Below, piece by piece: positions 16,389 through 24,731 of a stretch of 64,000 nt of DNA. Every line of letters begins with the position of its first letter. The first letter of the stretch is position 1. This stretch comes from Planctomycetota bacterium. GTDB taxonomy: Bacteria; Planctomycetota; UBA8742; UBA2392. The notes beneath the pieces were generated by a model. That model had not been told where the DNA came from. It worked only from the letters and a program-made list of their open reading frames with translations, and ran no database searches. The DNA lies in contig JAOSKM010000001.1 of assembly GCA_027493625.1 (NCBI GenBank), forward strand, positions 339,489 to 403,488. Reading direction: 5' to 3'. The position numbers and the translations under genes are program-made.

Positions 16389-19274
16389 CTACCTGGCGGT
16401 CAGCCTGCAGTAGAGGCGCGAAAAGACCACGTCGTCCTGCTCGCGGGTGAGTTCCTTCTTCAGGATGCGGAACTCTACCTCGCGGATCGCGCGCTTGCTG
16501 CCGCCGCACTTCACACGGGCTTCCAGGGCGCGGCTGAAGTTCTGGTGGCCTTCGCTTTCGCCGACCTGTCGCCCGGCGATGCCGCGCCGCGCGATCACGA
16601 AACTGTCGCCCAGCACCTCCGCCAGGCAGCTGGCCTCTACGGCGTCGCCCCCGAAGTGCGGCGGGCCCTGGGTCAACTCGTTGCGCCAGACGTAGGGCGG
16701 CGCAATCAGCGCGTCGCCCAGCCCGGCGGTGAAGGCCTCGGCGATGGCCTGCAGGGCCGGGTGCGCGACCTGGCCCAGCTCGCCCAGCGCCGGCTCTTCC
16801 AGCAGCCCGAACCAGGGGCTGACCTTCAGCTCGGTTTCGACCTTCTCCAGTGCCGCGAACTCAGCGGGCACGTTCTGGAAGCCCAGCTTGAAGCGCCAGA
16901 TGCCCTTCTGCATCGGCTTCTCCAGCACCTTCAGGCTCAGGTCGTACTCGAGCGAGAGCAGCTTGCCTGCCTGGCCGCCGCCCGTGCCCTCGACCTCGAT
17001 GCGCACGCGGAAGCTGAGCGTGTCGTCCACGTCGTAGGCCGGGTGCAACTCGCGCACACCGCCGGGCTTTACCGGCGGCAGGTCAAGCTTGCGCAGGTCG
17101 CGCAGCGTGGGGCGCAGCAGCGGCGACTCCGGCAGCTCCGCGAACAGCTTGCGCAGCGCGGCCGAGGCAGCCGCCTCGTCGCCGCTCTTGTGGCGTGCCA
17201 GCGCGACCAGCAGCAGGTCAGTGCCGTCGCCCTTGGCCAGCGCGTAGGCGCTTTCGAAATCGCTGATCGCCTCCTGGAAGCGGTTCTTCACCAGCCGCAG
17301 GCGGCCTCGCTCGCGCAGCACCACCGACCGCATGAAGTCGTCACGGCCGCACTGCAGGGCGCGCTCGAGGTAGCCCTCGGAAAGCTGGGGCCTGGCGGAG
17401 CGCACGAGGGCCGCCAGTTCCACCAGCACCTCGGGGAAGTCCGGCTCAAGCAGCACCGCTTCTTCCAGCAGCTTCTGGCGGGCGGTTGCGTCGGTGGATT
17501 CCGCGGACGCCTCGAGCCAGAGCTGGAAGGCCCGCTGGCGTTCCTTGCTGCCGCCGGCCACCCACTCGATGATGCCCTGCCAGCGCAGGGCGCCCTGGTA
17601 GTCTTCCTGCAGCTGGTTGAGCGCGGTGAACAGCTTCAGCGACTCGGCGTAACGCCCCGAGCGCATGGCCGCGCGGGCCGCGCCGTCAAGGCACTCCAGG
17701 TTCTCGGGCTCGAGTTGGTTGCCGGCGGCGTAGGCGCCCCAGGCGGATTCCCAGTCGCCCAGCATGAAGGCGACCTTCCCCAGCAGCAACTGGGCCGCGA
17801 AGAACTTCGGCGAACGCTTCACCACTTCGCGCAGCACCGTGCGTTTGTCCTTCATGTTGCCGTAGCCCAGCTGGCGGCGGTACAGGTCGTAATCCGGCGC
17901 GGTGTACAGCCCGGCCGCGATGTCGCGCGCGGCGCGCGCGTGGCGCGGCGCCTCTTCGTCGCCGGGCTCAAGCCTGGCGACCTCGTCGTAGCTCTTCGCC
18001 GCCTGCTCGAACTCGGTCAGCTCCCACAGGGCGGCGGCGCGCAGGCCGTGCCAGTCGGCGAAGCGATCGCCCAGCGCCTTGCACTTGTCCAATGCCTGCA
18101 GCACCACCACGTACAGGCGTGCGCGGGCCTCGGGTTCGCGCTCGCGCTCGGCGTAGTCGAGGGCGTTGCGGGCGTCGAGGTAGTAGACCTCGAGAAACTC
18201 GGGTTGCTGCTGCAGCAGCGCGCGGATCGCGCCGGTGCGCTCGCCGGGGTCCATTACCTGCAGCTCGCGCCAGGCCGTCCACAGCTCGAAGCTCCAGCCG
18301 TTGGCCTTGATGCGCTCGGCGGCGGACAGGTCGATGCGGCTGCTCACGTCGCCGTAGATTTCGTTGAAGTTCTGCAGAGCGTACAGCAGCTGTTCGAAGC
18401 TGCGCTGCGCCTCGGCGATGCCCAGCCGCGCCTCGGCCACGTCCAGGTTGCCGGGCGCCACCTGCTCGGCGGCCACCACGGCCTTCGCAGCCTCTTCATA
18501 TTTCCGCATGCGGTACAGCAGGCCGGCGATGCTGACGCTCGAGGTGACGTGGTAGACGTCGTCCTTGGCCGCCACCTGGTAGAGGGGCAGCGCCAGCGCA
18601 TAGGCTTCCTGCGCCGCCTTGCCGAACGGCTCGGCCAGCAGGTCGTCGGTGCGCGACCAGCGGTGGAAGTCGCGGGCGCGGGTGTCCAGGTCGCGGGCGG
18701 CCAGGTAGGCGACCTCGGCGGTCAGCGGCTTGGCCTTGGCACAACGGGCCAGGAAGGCCAGCGGCAGCGCCGGCCGGCCCTTGGCGGATTCCGGCAGCTT
18801 GTCGTCAGCCTTCAGGATGTAGCTGGAGAGCTCGCGATAGACCACCATCTCGGCGTCCAGGCGCTCGAGGCCGCGTTTGAGTTCATCGGTGTCCGCGGTG
18901 CCGGGCGGCAGGGGCGGTTCGGCGGTGAGGAACAGCCACCAGGCGATCTCGAGGCAGGCTTCGTAGTCCTCAGGGTAGAGCGCCAGCAGCGACTTGACGT
19001 AGGGCAGGGTTTCGCCGACCTCGGCCTGGCTGCGGGTGAACAGTCGCAGGTATTCGATCAGCAGCGGGCGGCTGGTGGGTTCAAGCCTGGCGCCCTTGTC
19101 CAGCTGCGCGCGTGCCAGCAGCGGGAAGCCGAACTCACGCAGGCGCTCGGAGCGCGCGACGTACTCCGTTACCGTGGGTTGGGGCGCGGGCTGCTCCTGC
19201 GCGGTAACGCCCGGCGTCACGCACAGGCAACCGAACAGGGCGGCGAAAATGAGTACCGACGGAAGCTGCTTCAA
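16389..19274 (-). CDS. Large secreted TPR-repeat protein
   Basis: The TTG at 19274 is preferred: CGGAG lies 8 bases upstream and a clean signal peptide (KQLPSVLIFAALFGCLC..., cut after VTA) starts at once. A GTG at 19316 is the alternative. The 961-residue product is mostly helical, with many TPR-like helix pairs (alternating leucine/alanine, 'LLGKVAFMLGDWESAWGAYAAGNQLEPENL' region). It ends in a beta-rich domain of about 190 residues that begins near 'AYDVDDTLSFRVRIEVEG'. TPR arrays usually hold partner proteins, here in the periplasm. No enzymatic motif is seen; the partner is unknown. Confidence 0.82.
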   Translation of the reverse strand: MKQLPSVLIFAALFGCLCVTPGVTAQEQPAPQPTVTEYVARSERLREFGFPLLARAQLDKGARLEPTSRPLLIEYLRLFTRSQAEVGETLPYVKSLLALYPEDYEACLEIAWWLFLTAEPPLPPGTADTDELKRGLERLDAEMVVYRELSSYILKADDKLPESAKGRPALPLAFLARCAKAKPLTAEVAYLAARDLDTRARDFHRWSRTDDLLAEPFGKAAQEAYALALPLYQVAAKDDVYHVTSSVSIAGLLYRMRKYEEAAKAVVAAEQVAPGNLDVAEARLGIAEAQRSFEQLLYALQNFNEIYGDVSSRIDLSAAERIKANGWSFELWTAWRELQVMDPGERTGAIRALLQQQPEFLEVYYLDARNALDYAEREREPEARARLYVVVLQALDKCKALGDRFADWHGLRAAALWELTEFEQAAKSYDEVARLEPGDEEAPRHARAARDIAAGLYTAPDYDLYRRQLGYGNMKDKRTVLREVVKRSPKFFAAQLLLGKVAFMLGDWESAWGAYAAGNQLEPENLECLDGAARAAMRSGRYAESLKLFTALNQLQEDYQGALRWQGIIEWVAGGSKERQRAFQLWLEASAESTDATARQKLLEEAVLLEPDFPEVLVELAALVRSARPQLSEGYLERALQCGRDDFMRSVVLRERGRLRLVKNRFQEAISDFESAYALAKGDGTDLLLVALARHKSGDEAAASAALRKLFAELPESPLLRPTLRDLRKLDLPPVKPGGVRELHPAYDVDDTLSFRVRIEVEGTGGGQAGKLLSLEYDLSLKVLEKPMQKGIWRFKLGFQNVPAEFAALEKVETELKVSPWFGLLEEPALGELGQVAHPALQAIAEAFTAGLGDALIAPPYVWRNELTQGPPHFGGDAVEASCLAEVLGDSFVIARRGIAGRQVGESEGHQNFSRALEARVKCGGSKRAIREVEFRILKKELTREQDDVVFSRLYCRLTAR

Positions 19275-19349
19275 TTCAGGACTCCGGGGCCCACCTCGGG
19301 GAATACGCACAGGCACGGCCGTGGCAGCGCATTTTATGCCAGAACCGGG

Positions 19350-20291
19350 CTACTTGAGGTCTTCGCGCAGGGTTGAACCCACGCGGTCCGTGAACTGCCT
19401 GTAGGTCGCGGGCGGCCCGAGCTTCAGGGCGCGCGACAGGGCGTCCTTCAGTTCGCCCTTGTAGTTCACCCCCATGTAGCCCACGAACCACATGGCCGGA
19501 CTGGAGAAACTGCCGTAGTTGCGCGTGTCGCCTGCCAGGTAGCGGTCGATCTCGGACTTGGACGCATCCACCTCGCCCGCCGACTTGTAGTACAGCAGCA
19601 TCACGAAGCCGACCGAGGTGTACGTCTTGCCGGGGTTGTTGCGGTCTTCAACCGGCATCTTGACCACGAAGCCGTGGGAGCGGAACGGCGTGCCGGGCGC
19701 CGGGGCCGTGCTCCAGCCCGGGGGCACGCCGCCGGTGGCCCGGATGGCCTCGATCGCTTCGGCGAAGTTGGTGGTCTCCTGCACCTGGGCGTCGGGCAGG
19801 TTTTTCAGCATGTCGCGCACCTTGCCCAGCGATTCGTCCACCGCGCGCTCGAACTCTTTCGGGTCCAGCACCTCTTCCTTTTCCTGTTGCAGGCGGGCGC
19901 TGCGGTCTTCTTTCAGCACGCTCACGATGAAGTACAGCGTGCCCACGATGCCCAGGCCCAGCACCAGCAGGATCACCAGGTTGATCAGCGCCTTGGTGTT
20001 ACCGCGCTTGCCGTAGCTGACGTCGGCCGCCACCTCCACGTAGTCGTTGTCCGCCTGCTGGTAGGCCACCGGGCCGCCCTTGGGGGCGTAAGGTGCAGCG
20101 CCGCCCGCACCCGGGTGCTGCACGCGCACCACGTTCTGGCGCGCGCTGACGGGCTTGCCCCGCGCGTCGGCCAGTTGTCCGAAGGTACGGCACTTCGGGC
20201 AGGTGGGCTGCTTGGCAATGAGATCCGGGGCTGCGGCGAAAGTGTGGCCGCAGGCTTTGCACGAGTATTGTGCTGTCTGTCCGGGCTGCAT
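19350..20291 (-). CDS. Zinc-ribbon membrane protein of unknown function
   Basis: 313 residues from ATG 20291 (a GTG at 20330 would add 13). The N-terminus is a zinc ribbon with two CxxC pairs ('YSCKACGHTF' and 'PTCPKCRTF'). One membrane helix follows at about 105-130 ('LINLVILLVLGLGIVGTLYF'), then a periplasmic domain of about 170 residues ('SHGFVVKMPVEDRNN', 'NYGSFSSPAMWFVGYMG'). Such small cytoplasmic zinc ribbons on single-pass proteins are frequent in Planctomycetota. Function unknown. It lies 75 bases upstream of the TPR protein and may be co-transcribed with it. Confidence 0.75.
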   Translation of the reverse strand: MQPGQTAQYSCKACGHTFAAAPDLIAKQPTCPKCRTFGQLADARGKPVSARQNVVRVQHPGAGGAAPYAPKGGPVAYQQADNDYVEVAADVSYGKRGNTKALINLVILLVLGLGIVGTLYFIVSVLKEDRSARLQQEKEEVLDPKEFERAVDESLGKVRDMLKNLPDAQVQETTNFAEAIEAIRATGGVPPGWSTAPAPGTPFRSHGFVVKMPVEDRNNPGKTYTSVGFVMLLYYKSAGEVDASKSEIDRYLAGDTRNYGSFSSPAMWFVGYMGVNYKGELKDALSRALKLGPPATYRQFTDRVGSTLREDLK

Positions 20292-20411
20292 AGGCCTTTC
20301 CGGGCGCGCTTGCTTGTCAACCAACGCCACTATTGTACGCTGAATCCGTGGAAGTGCGTAACCTTTTGACCACCGGCGCGTTAAATTGAAGCTACGGCCG
20401 GAGATGAAACC

Positions 20412-20669
20412 ATGGAATTAGCATTCATCAACCTGTCGACCTGGGAGATCGTTGGCATCGTCGCCATCGGGATCCTGCTGTTCGGCAGCCGCCTGCCCTC
20501 CATCGCGCGCAGCCTCGGCAAGAGCGTGACGGAGTTCAAGAAGGGCGTGAAGGACCTGAAGGAAGACATGGACGCCGACGAGCCCAGGAAGCTCGAGAAC
20601 AAGGCCCGCGAAGTCGAGGCCCAGCGCGTCGAGAAGTCCGAAGTGAAGGAAACCGAAAAGGTCTCCTGA
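20412..20669 (+). CDS. tatA: Sec-independent translocase subunit TatA/TatE
   Basis: 85 residues with the TatA plan: a short N-terminal membrane helix ('STWEIVGIVAIGILLFG'), the hinge 'GSRLPSIARSLGKSV', then an amphipathic helix and a charged tail. TatA forms the pore-like assembly that exports folded proteins bearing twin-arginine signals. No tatB or tatC lies beside it, so the rest of the machinery must be elsewhere. Confidence 0.92.
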   Translation: MELAFINLSTWEIVGIVAIGILLFGSRLPSIARSLGKSVTEFKKGVKDLKEDMDADEPRKLENKAREVEAQRVEKSEVKETEKVS

Positions 20670-20722
20670 TCTTCCGGCCAGCCGGCAATTCTGATCGTGT
20701 TTCTTCGCGTGCGGGCACCCCG

Positions 20723-20750
20723 TTGATTTACCGAACGGATGGTGTATTTT
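20723..20750 (+). promoter_or_regulatory. Candidate promoter of tRNA-Leu
   Basis: TTGATT (20723-20728) and TATTTT (20745-20750) are 16 bases apart and lie 48 bases before the tRNA 5' end. Confidence 0.5.
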
Positions 20751-20797
20751 CCCGCCCTGCCCGAATGAAACAGACGGGCGTTACACAACCAAACCCT

Positions 20798-20884
20798 GCT
20801 GGGGTGGCGGAATTGGCAGACGCGCCGGCTTCAGGTGCCGGTGCCCGCAAGGGCGTGGGGGTTCAAGTCCCCCCCCCAGCACCA
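20798..20884 (+). tRNA. tRNA-Leu (anticodon CAG)
   Basis: A full class II cloverleaf of 87 bases. The acceptor GCTGGGG pairs with CCCCAGC, the D arm contains AATTGGCAG, and the anticodon stem CCGGC/GCCGG encloses the loop TTCAGGT (anticodon CAG). There is a long variable arm GCCC-GCAA-GGGC, and the T arm GGGGG-TTCAAGT-CCCCC. The discriminator A and a genomically encoded CCA end the gene. Confidence 0.95.
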
Positions 20885-20885
20885 A

Positions 20886-20931
20886 CCATCAACGAAATGA
20901 CCGCGCTGACGCGCGGTCATTTCGTTGATGG
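20886..20931. repeat. Perfect 21-bp inverted repeat directly after tRNA-Leu
   Basis: The arms 20886-20906 and 20911-20931 are exact reverse complements around a TGAC loop, and start one base after the CCA end. No T-run follows. It may end or process the tRNA transcript, or belong to the adjacent insertion element. Confidence 0.85.
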
Positions 20932-20937
20932 AAGTGC

Positions 20938-21414
20938 GAAGTCTGAAGTTCAAAGTCTGAAGTCAACCCAGGGGGACTGAACATGTCGGACAAGCTGATT
21001 CCAATCCCGGATCGTTGCTACGAATTCGCCAAGCGCATTACAGCTCTTTGCGACTGGTTGTTCGAGCGGCCCGGCACATCGCTACGGATGGCTGACCAAC
21101 TCTTTCGGGCGGGCACGGCCGTTGGGGCGTTGGCCGAAGAAGCTGTCGGCGGCGAGAGCAAACTGGACTTCATCCACAAGTACGCCATATCGCGCAAGGA
21201 AGCACGTGAAAGCCGCTACTGGCTCCGGCTAGCCCGGGACACGGGGAAAATCCCGCCGGATCGCATGAAGGATCTGCTGGATGAAGCAGAACAACTCGTC
21301 AGCATCCTCACAGCAACCGTAAAAACCGCACGTAAGAACTACGAGCAGGAGAAAGCGAACAGGCGCCGCAAACGGGACTGAATTTCTGACTTCAGACTTC
21401 GAACTTCTGACTTC
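20938..21414. mobile_element. IVP/four-helix-bundle insertion unit bounded by inverted repeats
   Basis: 27-bp inverted repeats at 20938-20964 and 21388-21414 match at 25 of 27 positions and are built from GAAGTCTGAAGTT-like units. Between them lies a single four-helix-bundle gene. The layout resembles the intervening sequences found in some 23S rRNA genes, which encode this protein family and end in complementary arms. Here it sits next to a tRNA rather than in rRNA. Mobility is inferred. Confidence 0.65.
20983..21381 (+). CDS. Four-helix-bundle protein (23S rRNA IVP/Avd-like family)
   Basis: 132 residues, all helical. It has the family features: an early 'YEFAKRITALCDWL' helix, 'LRMADQLFRAGTAVGALAEEAVGG', and 'FIHKYAISRKEARESRYWL'. 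The C-terminus is very basic (KANRRRKRD). Members form pentameric four-helix barrels that bind nucleic acid. They occur in 23S rRNA intervening sequences, as the Avd accessory of diversity-generating retroelements, and as stand-alone genes. No reverse transcriptase is nearby, so the first or last type applies. The gene is tightly enclosed by inverted repeats. Confidence 0.88.
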   Translation: MSDKLIPIPDRCYEFAKRITALCDWLFERPGTSLRMADQLFRAGTAVGALAEEAVGGESKLDFIHKYAISRKEARESRYWLRLARDTGKIPPDRMKDLLDEAEQLVSILTATVKTARKNYEQEKANRRRKRD

Positions 21415-21424
21415 CGCCCGGCGG

Positions 21425-22366
21425 TCACAACTCGATTTTGTAGCGCTCAATCTTGTTGTATAGCGACTTGCGGGCCAGCCCTAAGCGCTTGGCGGCCAGC
21501 GTCTTGTTGCCGGCGCAGTCGTGCAGCACCATCTTGATCACCTCGGCCTCGATCTCGGCCATCGTCATGCTGAGCCAGCGGCGGTTGCTGTCCTGCTGCT
21601 CGAAGCTGAGCGCCACCCGCTTGTCCAGCGCGTTCAGCGCCTCGCGCCCCAGGCTGATCCAGCGCACCACGAAGTTCTCCAGTTCGCGCACGTTGCCCGG
21701 CCAGGGGTAGTCCTTGAGTTGCTCCAGTACCTCGGGGCCTGGTGTCTCGGGCTCAATGCCGTAACGCGCGCCGTGCTTGCGCAGGAAGGCGTCCACCAGC
21801 AGCGGGATGTCTTCAATGCGCTGACGCAGCGGGGGCACGCGGATCTCGAAAGTGTTGAGGCGATACAGCAGGTCGGAGCGAAAATCGCCGGACTTCACCA
21901 GCTGCTCGATCGGCGCGTTGGTGGCCGTGATCACCCGCACGTTGACCGCGATCGACTGCGTGCTGCCCAGGCGTCGCACCTCGCGCTCCTGCAGCACGCG
22001 CAGCAGCCGCTTCTGGAAGCTGAGCGGAATGTCGCCGATCTCGTCCAGGAAGATCGTGCCCCCCTGCGCCTGCTCAAATAGGCCGGGGCGGCTCTCGCGC
22101 GCGTCGGTGAATGCGCCGGGCTCATGGCCGAACAGCTCGGACTCGATCAGCGCCTCGGGGATCGCCAGGCAGCTCTGGCCCACGAATGGCTCGTCGCGCC
22201 GGGACGAGAGGGCATGGATGGCGCGGGCCACCACTTCCTTGCCGGCGCCGCTTTCGCCCAGGATCATCACGGGGAACTCGGCCTGCGATACCTGCAGAAT
22301 CTGCTGTTTCAACTCGCGCATGCGCGGCGAGTTGCCAACCACCTGTGAAAGCGCGTCCACGGCCAT
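21425..22366 (-). CDS. Sigma54-type AAA+ transcriptional activator without receiver domain
   Basis: 313 residues. An AAA+ domain (about 8-240) with Walker A 'GESGAGKE' and Walker B 'GGTIFLDEIGD' is followed by a Fis-type HTH (about 268-311, 'NKTLAAKRLGLARKSLYNKI'). The sigma54-contact loop reads GAFTDA instead of GAFTGA. There is no N-terminal receiver or sensor domain, so control must come from a partner protein or from expression level. It ends 10 bases from the insertion unit. The target genes are not evident. Confidence 0.9.
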   Translation of the reverse strand: MAVDALSQVVGNSPRMRELKQQILQVSQAEFPVMILGESGAGKEVVARAIHALSSRRDEPFVGQSCLAIPEALIESELFGHEPGAFTDARESRPGLFEQAQGGTIFLDEIGDIPLSFQKRLLRVLQEREVRRLGSTQSIAVNVRVITATNAPIEQLVKSGDFRSDLLYRLNTFEIRVPPLRQRIEDIPLLVDAFLRKHGARYGIEPETPGPEVLEQLKDYPWPGNVRELENFVVRWISLGREALNALDKRVALSFEQQDSNRRWLSMTMAEIEAEVIKMVLHDCAGNKTLAAKRLGLARKSLYNKIERYKIEL

Positions 22367-22449
22367 GTGTGTAACAATAACACACCGAATCGCCGGTTAC
22401 AGGGCCCGATTTGGCGTGCGCTTTTGCCCCGCAGCGTCACCATTACGGA

Positions 22450-22974
22450 ATGGCGGACGAAACCGAGTTCATGACCTTCCTGCGCGAACCCACGCGCGAA
22501 AACTTCCTGCGCATCCGCAGCCTGGTGGTCGCGCACCCGGACTACCAGCCGTATTCGAACGACCTGGAAGAAGCCGAGAAAATGCTCGAGGCCGGCGAGT
22601 GGCTGAAGTTCCTGGAGGCCGGCTCGCAGTTCATTCCCAACCACCTGCTGACGCCGCGCTTCCACCTGATGCGCAGCTTCGCGTTCACACAGCTGGTTGA
22701 GCCCGAGGGCACGGAAATAGAGACGGTGATGTACGTCAGTTGCATCGAGGGCATCCAGAGCACCGGCGAAGGCAGCGAGCAGTCGCCCTGGCTGGTAATG
22801 CGCACCAGCGACGAGTACGACCTGCTGCAGCACATGGGGCTGAAGCTGGTGAAGCAGTCGCTGCACCAGGCCGGCGACCGCACGCTGGACCGCATGGAGT
22901 GCGACGACGGCAGCGTCTACTGGTTCGACATCACCGACGCCTTCCGCAAGCTGAACGAGCAGTTCAAGAACTAG
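22450..22974 (+). CDS. Hypothetical protein (174 aa)
   Basis: Starts at ATG 22450 (MADETEF); an upstream ATG at 22411 overlaps a low-quality region. The mixed helix/strand protein has 'FLREPTRENFLRIRSLVVAHPDY' at the N-terminus, 'PNHLLTPRFHLMRSFAFTQLV' in the middle and 'YWFDITDAFRKLNEQF' at the end. The layout recalls small DUF4919-like proteins with a helical N-terminus and a beta-rich core, but I cannot confirm the family. It is divergent from the sigma54 activator, with 83 bases between starts. Confidence 0.7.
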   Translation: MADETEFMTFLREPTRENFLRIRSLVVAHPDYQPYSNDLEEAEKMLEAGEWLKFLEAGSQFIPNHLLTPRFHLMRSFAFTQLVEPEGTEIETVMYVSCIEGIQSTGEGSEQSPWLVMRTSDEYDLLQHMGLKLVKQSLHQAGDRTLDRMECDDGSVYWFDITDAFRKLNEQFKN

Positions 22975-23077
22975 CGGTTCAAGACAGTTGAAAACAGGCT
23001 TGGGTGGCGCCGACAATCTTGTCGGCGGTTGCGCGCCGTCAACCGGGTCATGCAACAGTTGACGGTGTCGAAAGACG

Positions 23078-23150
23078 CGGTAACCGCGAAGAGCCGCAAA
23101 GGACCGCTAAGACCTTTAGCTTCGCGGCGCTTGGCGGTGCTTCGCGGTTG
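23078..23150. repeat. Imperfect hairpin repeat in intergenic DNA
   Basis: The GTAACCGCGAAGAGCCGC arm pairs loosely with GCTTGGCGGTGCTTCGCGGTT. Similar CTTCGCG-rich sequence recurs at about 43185 and 43830. The 288-base gap 22975-23262 otherwise shows nothing. Confidence 0.4.
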
Positions 23151-23262
23151 CATTTACGCGTTCATGGGCCACAAAAGATCAAGCAGCGGTTTCCAACACG
23201 GCCCCGAAAAGGCCGTTCATCGTGCTGATCACCAGCCACTGACCTGCCGAAGCTCCGACGCT

Positions 23263-24453
23263 TCACTGGTTTGCGTTCGCCTTCGCCTGCAGCTTGCGGC
23301 GGTTCAGCCGGGTCTTGATGAACAGGCTGAAAAAGAACGCGAACCCGCCGAGGAAGAACACGGCCATGGCGTGCTCACGGAACATGCGCTCCAGGAACGG
23401 GATGTCCTGGTCGCCGTAGTACCAGAAGCCGGGCAATTCATCCTGGCGGTCGCCGACCTTGATGAACACGTCATCCTTCCAGCCGGCGATGGCGGGCACG
23501 CCCGCCTCGTCGCCGGGGTTGAAGCCCTCGCTCTGGATGCGGTTGACGTACCAGCGCGCCTTCTCGATGGTCGTGGCCCGCTCGCTGAGCGCGCCTGCCA
23601 ACTCATCAGGCAGCGGCTGCATGCTGTACAGGTTCACCAGTTGCACGTAGCCGCGGCTGACGGCCTTCAGGCGCTCGCGCGCCGCGCCGAACGAGGCGGT
23701 GTCCAGCGGCTTGTCGCTGATCAGCGTGAGGTCCAGAGCGAAGTTGCCCTGGCGGCTGCTGAAGCGCGCCGGATAGTAGGGCGCGTCGGTCTCGAAGCCG
23801 AGCACCAGCGGCGGCAGGTCCAGCCGCCCGCCCAGCGTGGCCTGCCCCTGCGGCGGCGTGATACGCACGCACAGGAAAGTGAAGTCGTTCTCGACGAAGT
23901 AGGCCAGGTGGTCGCGGTCTTCCTGGGGGAAGCCGCGTTCCTGCAGGTACGCATTCAGCTCGTCCAGCGCCGCCGTCCCCTGGGCCCGCACCGGAGTGAT
24001 GGTGTAGGGGCCGACCTGCACGGCCGCTTCTTCGATCACCAGGCTTTTGGCGTCTTCCATGCCGCGTTCGGTCATTCCGCTGGGCAGCCAGCTGGGCCAC
24101 TCGAACTGGCTGCGGTCGGCCCACTGCCGGCGCGCGAGCTGGAACAGTTTTTCGTGCAGGTCGGCGCCGGCCTGCAGCGCGGCCTTGTCCGCGACATCAT
24201 AGCGCAGCGGCTTGCCGGGCAGGGTGATCACCCAGGCGATGTACTCGGGGTTGCCCTGCGCGTCCTGGAAGAAGGGCTGCACGCGGATCAGCATTTCCTG
24301 GTAGCCGGGTGCGGCGTCGGTCTTCGCGCGGTGCAGAATCACCACCTGCTGCGCGGCCTGGTCCACGTCGCCCGGGTATCCGCGCGGGACCATGCAGCAC
24401 GCGGCCAGCGGCCCGGCAGCGAGTAACGCGATCAGCAAGGCCAGGTGCTTCAT
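23263..24453 (-). CDS. Membrane-anchored DUF2330-like secreted protein
   Basis: 396 residues from the ATG at 24453, which overlaps the upstream stop as TGATG. A signal peptide (MKHLALLIALLAAGPLAA) precedes 'CCMVPRG', and 'DQAAQQVVILHRA' and 'YIAWVITLPGKPLRYDVA' follow. These are the hallmarks I associate with DUF2330 proteins (early cysteines, QQVVI, AWV-P). A C-terminal membrane helix (about 360-380) with basic residues after it suggests the body faces the periplasm. Function unknown; it is probably translated together with the 75-residue gene in front. Confidence 0.68.
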   Translation of the reverse strand: MKHLALLIALLAAGPLAACCMVPRGYPGDVDQAAQQVVILHRAKTDAAPGYQEMLIRVQPFFQDAQGNPEYIAWVITLPGKPLRYDVADKAALQAGADLHEKLFQLARRQWADRSQFEWPSWLPSGMTERGMEDAKSLVIEEAAVQVGPYTITPVRAQGTAALDELNAYLQERGFPQEDRDHLAYFVENDFTFLCVRITPPQGQATLGGRLDLPPLVLGFETDAPYYPARFSSRQGNFALDLTLISDKPLDTASFGAARERLKAVSRGYVQLVNLYSMQPLPDELAGALSERATTIEKARWYVNRIQSEGFNPGDEAGVPAIAGWKDDVFIKVGDRQDELPGFWYYGDQDIPFLERMFREHAMAVFFLGGFAFFFSLFIKTRLNRRKLQAKANANQ

Positions 24454-24680
24454 CACTGTTTCTCCGGGTCGGGGGGCTCTGGCTGCGGCGCCTTGAGCGC
24501 CTGACGTGTCTTGAGCCAAAGCCACAGCCAGGTCATCACGATTGCCAGCACCGCCATTGCGCCGAAGTAGTACTCGAGCGGCGAATCAATCTTGTCGTCT
24601 ACCGGCTTGTTGGAGGCGTTCTGCGCCAGCAGCGGAAGGCTGAACCACAGGCAGCAGAGCATGGCGGCAACGCGCGTCAT
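24453..24680 (-). CDS. Small membrane protein (75 aa)
   Basis: A signal peptide (about 1-20, LLAQNA cut), a short linker and one membrane helix (about 37-57, 'YFGAMAVLAIVMTWLWLWL') with a charged cytoplasmic tail. Its stop overlaps the start of the DUF2330-like gene (TGATG), so the two are translation-coupled and may act together. Confidence 0.7.
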   Translation of the reverse strand: MTRVAAMLCCLWFSLPLLAQNASNKPVDDKIDSPLEYYFGAMAVLAIVMTWLWLWLKTRQALKAPQPEPPDPEKQ

Positions 24681-24731
24681 GGCCGTCTGTTTACCGCATG
24701 GATGCGGGTTTGCACAGGTGCGGAGCGGTTG

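Noticed and set aside
16365..19376. Very long open frame (about 1000 codons) on the plus strand opposite the TPR protein
   Set aside because: It mirrors the real gene in a GC-rich region, has no family motifs and its composition (Q/A/L/R-rich, no domain pattern) is that of an antisense frame.
20983..21381. Diversity-generating retroelement (Avd-like accessory gene)
   Set aside because: No reverse transcriptase and no template/variable repeat pair in the surrounding sequence.
20798..21414. Integrated prophage or island using tRNA-Leu as attachment site
   Set aside because: No integrase, no phage genes and no repeated tRNA 3' end were found nearby.
21425..22366. GAFTDA in place of GAFTGA as a sign of a dead sigma54 activator
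   Set aside because: From memory, natural activators show some variation at this glycine, and the other AAA+ motifs are intact, so loss of function is not supported.
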